This document shows positions 56,719 through 64,000 of a DNA stretch of 64,000 nt, in pieces. The notes beneath the pieces are model-generated. The model saw only the letters and a program-made list of their open reading frames with translations, searched no databases and was not told the origin of the DNA. Made by a program: the position numbers and the translations under genes. Position 1 is the first letter of the stretch. Each line of letters opens with the position of its first letter. Source of the stretch: Eudorina sp. 2006-703-Eu-15 (taxonomy: Eukaryota > Chlorophyta > Chlorophyceae > Chlamydomonadales > Volvocaceae); assembly GCA_003117195.1 (NCBI GenBank), contig BDSI01000042.1:570986-634985 (forward strand). The letters run 5' to 3'.

Positions 56719-59392
56719 ATGATTACTCGCCTTTCGTTGAGGACGAATCGCCTTAAAGTGCGAAGTCAACACGGAGAAACCATGAATGCCAAACACGAGC
56801 TTAGGATATGTATAAACCGGACATGCAAACGCCAGGGCTCAGAACAGGTCGTATGGATTACCAGCTTGTGGTTGTCGCAGCTGATTAGAATTGCTGAACG
56901 TTGTCGCGCGTTCTTGCAGCTCCTTAAGTTTGCTGCCGACCTGGGTCTACCTGAATTAAAAGCAGCTCCAACTGGTTGTCTCGGTACGTTTCCGCTATGT
57001 GCAACCGCTGGTGGTTTGGAGCGGTTGCAGGTGTAGTAATGCAGCGCTTTCTCTCTTTCTAGGTAACTGCGGTAACGGGCCCAACATGGTACTGCTACCT
57101 GAAGAGCAGTTCCTGCACCACGTTTCGACACCAAACGATCTTGCAGAGGTGACGGCCGAGGGTCCGGCTGTACTGAAGGGTCAAGGACTTCAGGTGACTC
57201 ATCCCGGGGACATTCTCTGGCTGCAGGTGCTCCGTGTGTTTTGTGGGTCAAGCATCGACGGTGTCGTCCTTGAAGCGACGCAGGTGAAGCGTATTCCTGG
57301 GTGTCTTGGTCACCCGTACACCGTCGGTTCTCCAACCACGTACTTGCCCTCTTGCACCACACGAAGTGTGTGGTAGATAGTGGCGCAGTGGGACCTTTGC
57401 ATGGCGAGGCGCTTGACGGCTTCATTGCAATGCAACCACACGACCTGCTATGCATTACTGCCCATGATGTATGATGAAGGAGACGTAACAGTCGGCGGTG
57501 TACAGAGAAGTTGCCTTCCCATGATCAGCCGTACAGTCTAGTCCCACTTAACCAGTAACTCTGTGAGCAGACCCCATGAGCCGCATCCCCAACGCCTTTC
57601 CCTCGCGGCCTTCGGACGCCCCGTCCACGAACGGAGCCCGCCCGCTGCTCGCTCTTCGCCCCTCGTGCTTGCCCCCCACCCATCCGGCTGCTGCTGACAC
57701 CCGTCTCATGCGCACCGCCCGGTCGCCCGCGCCACCGGCTCGGCGTCGCCGTGGCAGTAGCTTCGGCTGGCGGGTAACGCGCACGCGGCGCAGCTGGAGT
57801 TCCGACAGGCGATCGACTGCTACAGCCGCGCACTGGAGCTCAAACCTGGGGTGGGCGCGCACATGTTGTACAGCAACCGCAGCGCGACCCACCTCCAGGT
57901 GAGTCCTCTTGCGGACCCTGAATGCCCCCAGCTGCGGCACCCGCACTGGGGGGTGGGCGTCTCGGGGCGGCCGGAGCGACTCGGGCTTCTCAGGATGAGT
58001 GCGTGCTTCGGTTTGTGCGTTGTGGCTTGTGACGCTGGGCAGGGGACCACTCCAACCCGCGTGTGGAATAAACATGGTGCTGTGAAACACCTGTTGAACG
58101 TCACTCAATCGCGTCACTCAAGGGATGTGGCGAGTTTGGAGCCAGCGTGGTATCCCGTGGCATGTGTGCATGCCCACAGGTGCGGAGGAATGTGCGCTCG
58201 GCCGGGGGTACACGACGATCCAGCTGTTGCACTTTGCCCGCCTGCAGCCCTTCGTCATGTTGCTGAAGTGTCCCTGGCTTGTGAACGAGTGATGCGCAGT
58301 ACTGTGCCCCAGGCGCTGACGTCCCTGTGCCGACCTCGCACACTGGATTTCTGCTCGCAGGCCGGCGATAAGGAGGCGGCGCTCGCAGACGCTCGGCGCG
58401 CCGTGGAGCTGGCGCCGCCGGGCTTCCACAATGTGAGGCAGCTGCCTTGGGGAAACGACAACAGCAGCAGCATCAACAGCACAGCAGGGGGCATGTGGGC
58501 TGTTGCGAAGGGCCTACCGGCGCGGGTGGCCTCTGGTTCGACACCGCTCTCACAGACACAGACTCCCCGGAGGGTGCGGGACCGGTAATGTGCGCGGTGC
58601 GCCTTTTGCTGCTGACCGAAGCGGGAATCCCCCGTGACCCCGCTAGCCAGGGCCCAGGTTTCCTGTATGTACGCATGACGCCTCCCCAATCGCATGCCAT
58701 GTGGCAAGCCCTCCCTTAAGACGCCTTCACCCTGCCGTCTCCGTGTTGTCTGTTCGTGCCCCCATGGGCCAACAACCCACTCCTGCCCGCGCCAGGCTGC
58801 CATCCGGTTGATCGACGCCCTGTATGCACTGCGGCGTTTCGAGGAGGCGGCGGAGGAGTGCCGGCGGGCGGTGCAGCGGGACAGCTCCTTCGCTTTCCGA
58901 CCTGAGTACCCGGTGAGTGGGCGTGTGAAGAGCGGGCTCGGGACACGGGGCATGGCCTGTTGGCGTTCGGGCGCGCCTGGGTGTTGGAAGTCACCCCAAG
59001 GCGTTTGTATAGTGATGGAGATGCCGCCAGTTATGGCCAGTTGCGTTTTCCTGAGCGCAACGAGTATTGGTATATGCTACTGGTGTTTTGGATAGGGTCT
59101 GGCTCGCGACCCAGCACGGGGCCAGGGCCTCCGGAGCGCGGCGTGCACGGCGTTGCGCAAACCCATTGGCTTTTGCAGTGCCCTGGCCATTGCACCCCAC
59201 TGCCGGCACGAGCTCAGCACATCTGCTTTCTTGCCCAGTCGTTGTGGATGACCTTTGCCCCTCCGCTCCATCGTGGCGGCCGACGGGCGGCACGCAACGG
59301 CGGCAACGGTGCCGGCAATGCCCCCTTGGTGCCCTGCGTGATGGTCGCAGTCGATCAAACACGCTCTGCAGGGCGTCGGGCAGGACATGTAG
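56719..59392 (+). CDS. [2Fe-2S] thioredoxin-like ferredoxin domain fused to TPRs
   Basis: Eight exons: 56719-56847, 56920-56983, 57063-57148, 57227-57283, 57761-57898, 58361-58432, 58796-58912, 59351-59392. They encode 234 aa plus stop and the phases agree. Residues 1-20 (MITRLSLRTNRLKVRSQHGE) are Arg/Ser/Thr-rich and acid-poor, like a short organelle transit peptide. Next comes a thioredoxin-fold ferredoxin with LRICINRTCKRQGSE and, 26 residues on, TGCLGNCGNGPN. The paired cysteines are the expected cluster ligands. The second half contains TPR helices (LEFRQAIDCYSRALELKP, LYSNRSATHL, DKEAALADARRAVELAP, RRFEEAAEECRRAVQRD), ending ALQGVGQDM. The ferredoxin part may bind an Fe-S cluster and the TPRs a partner protein, probably in chloroplast or mitochondrion (inference). 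The last 14-codon exon is the weakest part. Confidence 0.72.
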
Positions 59393-61034
59393 CGGCGCTT
59401 CCAATGCAAGGAGGGGTCGTGAGTCGACGAGCTGCCGAGGCGAGGGAGGATGCAGGATGGCATGGCCCGGGCGGCCAACATGGGGGGCGAGGAGGGCGAG
59501 GCTGTGGGTGTGGGCGCACGGGGGAGGGCGGTGACGGGGCGGGGCCTTGGCTGGGTGCAGATCGTGGGGGCGAGAGGGAAGCGCTGCGGGGGCCGGAAAC
59601 AGCGGGCTGCAGGGAGGCAACACGGCTGCTGTGTTCTTGTGTTTACAGACGGAACCCGCTCGACCGAGCCCAGGTGCGTTCTTATGTCTGGAAAGTAGCG
59701 TGATGGATGTGGTTTCGGAGTGGCCTCCTTTGCTTCCGAAGGTGAGGCAGGGTGTGCAAATACGTGACTTGTCTCCTAGTGTCGCCGCATGGGGGCGGCT
59801 ACAGGTGCTTCATATGCGATAAGATACAGGCATACTGCAGGAAGGCATAGCTCCAGGTATGAGTGGGTTAGTTCGATGGTCTCAGGTCCATGCAGGACAG
59901 CGGATACCGTACGACCGTTTAGGGCGCAAGTGTCGGCATATCGCATTTCTTTAGTCCGGTTAAGGTGCACGACACTTGCCGGTAGCAGAGCGGGTGTGAA
60001 AAGTACCCGGTCCGCGTGGTATTGCCGGAATACCATTTCAAACGTTCAACATTGGCTGTGGTTTAATACCGATACCAACCCGCAGTACGGCAGGTAGGCT
60101 TTCCCAGGGCTGCCCACCCGGAGTGCTTTGTATGTGTGTACTTTGATGTGGGCATTTTTATGCGGCCAGATAGGCAAATCCAAATGAACGCGGACGAACC
60201 CATTGCATGTTGAAACAAAGCGTACATCATGTTCGCTGGACCGGCAAGGAAACCGAGGGCGTCATGGAGGTTGCCGTACCGTGTTCATTCATGCCGCGTG
60301 GGCAAGGGGTGCAGTCGGCCACGTCATGCCGCCGCTTCTCCGTCACGGGGCTTGAACCGCGGCCGGTGCTGGTAGTGCGGGCGAGGGCCACATGTCATGT
60401 CATGGCTTTGCGTGGTTTTTTTCGCTGATGGCCAGGGGAGGAAATAGGTCCGCCGAGGCATGAGATGGCGGAGCGGGTGCGGGATTCTCCTCCTGGCAGG
60501 CCCCGGGCTTGTTAGCACAGTTTGCACCTTGAGAGGGGCGCGGCACGGCGCCGCGTGGCCGTTCCGATAGCTCCGCGCTTCAAACTGCACAAACAACGAT
60601 GAAGCCAAGTGGTGTCTCATCTGGTATGCCTGGACAGGGGTTCAACGGTCAACGCTTGGTGGTGGATGGGTGCCCGTGGCCACGGTGATGTGTACGTGGG
60701 GCTGTGACCGTGATGCGCAATTTTGGGGCGAAGCTCAAAAATTTGTTTCTAAGCGGGCGTAGGAGAGGGGCGCAAGTGGGTGTGGTAGAAGGCACGGTAA
60801 CGGTCGGTGGTGGAAGTTGTACGACGGGCAGAGCGGGTTTCCCAATTCTCGAACTGACGGCAGTCGGCTCTGATTCAGTGGCTACCTTATCCACAAACCT
60901 GCAGCTCTTTATAAGGAGTGCAGGGATCCAGCACACATCGGATCATTTCGGTTTTGGCGCAGTTTACTTTTGCCGAGTGACAACGCTGCGGCGGCGTGCC
61001 CCTGCGAAGTTTGTGTTCGTTTTCGAAGGCAGCT
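59393..61034. other. 3' flank and 5' region of the retroelement
   Basis: No supported gene. It may contain the 5' untranslated or terminal-repeat part of the retroelement that follows. I found no clear repeat boundary, because the other end lies outside the window. Confidence 0.35.
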
Positions 61035-64000
61035 ATGACAGATTTGGCGATTCTGGACGCTCAGCTGGCGGATCTTCGCGAGCAATTGGCGGACAGCGGG
61101 AGAGCTCGGCGGGAGAGCTCTCCAACGATGAGCAGCGGATACTAGATGAAGGATTGCTTGACCTCGAAAACTTCGAGGACGAACGGCGAGAGTTGTTGAA
61201 GCAGCTGGGGCCACGGCCAATCCCGCCAGCCGGTAACAAAAAGAAGAGAGAACAGATGGCCAAAACTCTCGACGACTGGGACAACGACAAGAAGAAGATA
61301 ATTGAGGATCATCAGAGCAGGCTCGCGGCTTTTATGCTCATCAAACCTGGGTTTCAAACCATACGATCACGGGCGGAGCTGCGTCATGAGTTGCTACTGG
61401 TCTTCAACAGCACCAAACTTGCTCGGCTCCGGACGCAGCGGATTGGAGTGGAGGCAATCACCAGCGGGCGAACGGACTGCAGGAGGGCACGGCGGCGCTG
61501 GTCGGCGCAGGCCGTCCGGCGCTGCCGGCTGACAACGGGCCCGTGGGTGTTGGTGCCGCAGCAGCGGTCGGTGACAGGCCTCAGCTCGGTGGGGACGCAA
61601 GGACGACGCAGGTCGTCACCCGGGCAGCTTGTCAGCAGGGGCCGGTCGGCTGCAACAGGCGTTCTCCGTGGACGGGCGCCAAGACCCACGTACAGCTTTG
61701 TTGACGATGGACCACGAGACCGACGCCATGATCGCCAGCAACCCTGTCATGTCCAACATGCTGGATGCGATGGGGCGCAAATCCATCGCAACCTCGGAGC
61801 ACTCCTTCCACAACAAGGTACGGAAGTTGACGGAGGACGCGTCAGTACATGCGGCGTTACTGGCAAACGCAGCTCAGGAGGCGGAGACAGACGAGAAGCG
61901 GTACCAGCTGATGCAGGGCGCTTACGCTTACTCGTCGCAGCTGGTCGGCCTTCAGACCACCGCGTTAGATGTGGCCACTATGCGCTCCAAGGGCTTTAAG
62001 CACGCGACGGCGGCTAAGGTCATTTCAGGCCCACCGGAGCAGCGTGAACTCGTGCGACAGTTCACCTCCATGTCCGACGAGGTCCTCAGCTCCCTGGGCG
62101 GCTACATGGCATCAGTGGCGGCCAAATCGTCGTCGGCGGCATCAGTCCCGGCACCAGCTGCAGCGCACTACCACTCTGCAGTGGCTCCAGCACCGCCGCC
62201 GTCACGCGGGCTGCAGGCTTTCCCGCCCCCACCACCTCCGACTCAGTCGGCGGCGTCAACAACCGGGAGACAGCCGTGCTATGAGTGCCAGATGCCGGGC
62301 CATGGTTTCCTCGACTGCGAGAGGCTTCACGCGTTGGCGGACAGCAACCCGGCGGCCTACGCGGCGAAGGTGAAGGGGTACAGGAGCAGGCAGGTCGCGG
62401 AGGGCAGGACTCAGCGCGGTATGCGGCCCCTCGGCGAACCGCCCGTCGACCTGGGCAAGGCGGCGGCGCGGGTGGCGGGGCGCGGCGAGGGGTCTGATTC
62501 CCTTGTCGCGCGAGCGCCGATTGGCGAACCCGTGGAGCCCAGGTTGGATCTAGTGTCAAGTAAGTTAACTTTGGTGTGGGAGTTGTTTGGGCGTTGGTCT
62601 CGTTCTGGGCGGCGGTCTCTAGTGCGAGGGATGAGCCCTTGCTTTCGCTCTTTCACCTCTCCTTCGGGCTTGTTCGTTGTCCAGTCGTGGTAGCCTAACT
62701 CCCCCTGCAGTGTTTGTTATCGGGGGCCCCCCGCGGGCGAGCGAGACGTAGCAGTCATAGCAGGGTCCCGGGCTCCCGGTCTGCTTGCTGCCTGGCGTGA
62801 GAGCCCGGTATCTGAGCACCCTGCGTGGCACGAGAGCCCGGGGATTTAGCTCCCTGCGTGGCACGAGAGCCCGGGGATTTAGCTCCCTGCGTGGCACGAG
62901 AGCCCGGGGATTTAGCACCCTGCGTGGCACGAGAGCCCGGGGATTTAGCTCCCTGCGTGGCACGAGAGCCCGGGGATTTAGCTCCCTGCGTGGCACGAGA
63001 GCCCGGGGTTTTAGCTCCCTGCGTGGCACGAGAGCCCGGGGATTTAGCTCCCTGCGTGGCACGAGAGCCCGGGGATGTAGCACCCTGCGTGGCACGAGAG
63101 CCCGGGGTTTTAGCTCCCTGCGTGGCACGAGAGCCCGGGGTTTTAGCTCCCTGCGTGGCACGAGAGCCCGGGGATGTAGCACCCTGCGTGGCACGAGAGC
63201 CCGGGGTTTTAGCTCCCTGCGTGGCACGAGAGCCCGGGGTTTAGCTCCCTGCGTGGCACGAGAGCCCGGGGTTTTAGCTCCCTGCGTGGCACGAGAGCCC
63301 GGGTATTTAGAACCCTGCGTGGCACGAGAGCCCGGGGTTTTAGCTCCCTGCGTGGCACGAGAGCCCGGGGTTTTAGCTCCCTGCGTGGCACGAGAGCCCG
63401 GGGTTTAGCTCCCTGCGTGGCACGAGAGCCCGGGGTTTTAGCTCCCTGCGTGGCACGAGAGCCCGGGTATTTAGAACCCTGCGTGGCACGAGAGCCCGGG
63501 GTTTTAGCTCCCTGCGTGGCACGAGAGCCCGGGGTTCAGCATCCTTGTTGCCCCCCCCCTGTAGTGGAAGCGATTCTTGCGGCCCTAGAGGAGGCGGTGG
63601 TCGAGGGCCCGCCGCCGCCCCCGACGGGTCGGTCCTGGTTCGGTCCGGATGGCAACAAGCTGGTGACGGCAGCCTGGCAGCGGTACGGCATCAACTATCC
63701 AACAATCGAGCCACACCGGGAGGCGATGGGCCGCTACTTCGACGAACTCCTGGCCGCGGGGCTGACGGAGGAGTACGACCCGGTCATACACGGTTCTGTC
63801 TCGGATTTCGCAGCGGTAATCAACCCTCTGCATGTGGTGCCAAAGGGCGACGGGGACATCCGCCCAATCATCGACCCATCACGGTCCGGCGTCAACAGCT
63901 GCATGGCGCGTCTACCCTGTCCGCTACCAGGCCTAGGGGACGTGTTGGAGGTTCTTCCCCGTGCGGGCTTCCTCGGCAAGCAGGATCTGGCCAGCGGTTT
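61035..64000 (+). mobile_element. Retrotransposon, gag-like region and start of reverse transcriptase (truncated by window edge)
   Basis: A charged, helical Gag-like region starts near ATG 61035. Its protein-like reading passes through three frames (to about 61110, to about 61400, to about 61620) before a clean frame runs to 62559. That last part has an Ala-rich helical region, a Pro-rich linker and one CCHC zinc knuckle (CYECQMPGHGFLDC, near 62278-62319). From 63565 another frame encodes the start of a reverse transcriptase: INPLHVVPKGDGDIRPIIDP, then GVNSCM, and at the edge FLGKQDLASGF, covering RT motifs up to the first catalytic Asp. A donor at 62559 (TCAA|GTAAGT) and acceptor at 63564 (CCCTGTAG|TG) would join gag to pol in frame across the minisatellite. 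The class is uncertain: DIRS-like or LTR. Integrase, RNase H and terminal repeats are out of view. Confidence 0.65.
62797..63537 (+). repeat. 33-bp minisatellite, about 22 units
   Basis: Tandem units of the form cctgcgtggcacgagagc + ccggggttttagctc (33 bp; a few of 32 bp). They vary mainly at ggggattt / ggggtttt / gggtattt and at ctccc / caccc / aaccc. Because 33 is a multiple of three, all frames without stops stay open and create long artefactual ORFs on both strands. It lies between the gag-like frame and the RT frame of the retroelement. Confidence 0.95.

Noticed and set aside
62619..63408. ORFs of about 140-207 codons on both strands over the minisatellite
   Set aside because: They are products of a 33-bp repeat without stops. 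The peptide is a simple 11-residue iteration and the repeat contains 32-bp units that break the frame.
62797..63537. CRISPR array
   Set aside because: Units are contiguous without unique spacers and lie in a eukaryotic retroelement, so this is a minisatellite.
1..64000. tRNA, rRNA and telomeric repeats
   Set aside because: I scanned for B-box-like GGTTCGAnnCC with a paired acceptor stem, rRNA-like conserved blocks and TTTAGGG/TTTTAGGG arrays. No candidate was convincing by eye, though short RNA genes could have been missed.

Overview
The window looks like nuclear DNA of a green alga of the Chlamydomonadales (volvocine type). The evidence is: moderately GC-rich genes split by many short GT-AG introns; TGTAA polyadenylation signals after most genes; plant-lineage regulators (an AP2/ERF factor and an EBS/SHL-type BAH-PHD protein); an OST3/OST6 subunit without CxxC, as in plants; and algal-type retroelement debris. 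No organelle, bacterial, CRISPR or tRNA/rRNA signal was found. Most lineage reasoning is inference, because no search could be run. All gene models below were built by hand and their splice phases checked.

Layout. 1-563: 3' end of an unknown + strand gene. 1.6-2.7 kb: retroelement debris. 4.2-6.4 kb: a three-exon minus-strand gene for a low-complexity acidic protein. 10.2-37.4 kb: the most striking part, three consecutive + strand genes (about 347, 1013 and 1093 aa) for predicted secreted cysteine-rich proteins. They are built from Kazal-type inhibitor domains plus an eight-cysteine module that I do not recognise. Almost every module sits on its own symmetric phase-2 exon, and all three end in the same Kazal plus C-terminal cysteine domain. 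The spaces hold 5'-truncated non-LTR retroelement copies, all on the minus strand. 40.2-50.5 kb: four housekeeping or regulatory genes as two divergent pairs: eIF3h(-)/TM9SF nonaspanin(+) and OST3/6(-)/BAH-PHD reader(+). 52-54.3 kb: AP2/ERF transcription factor. 56.7-59.4 kb: a [2Fe-2S] thioredoxin-like ferredoxin fused to TPRs. 61-64 kb: a Gag-Pol retroelement running off the right edge, whose gag and pol parts may be joined across an intron-like spacer filled with a 33-bp minisatellite.

The Kazal/eight-cysteine cluster is the best candidate for a previously undescribed system: a locally expanding family of modular secreted proteins, probably protease inhibitors or extracellular-matrix components. 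It evolves by exon duplication, tandem Kazal amplification and apparent exon-level sequence homogenisation between neighbours.
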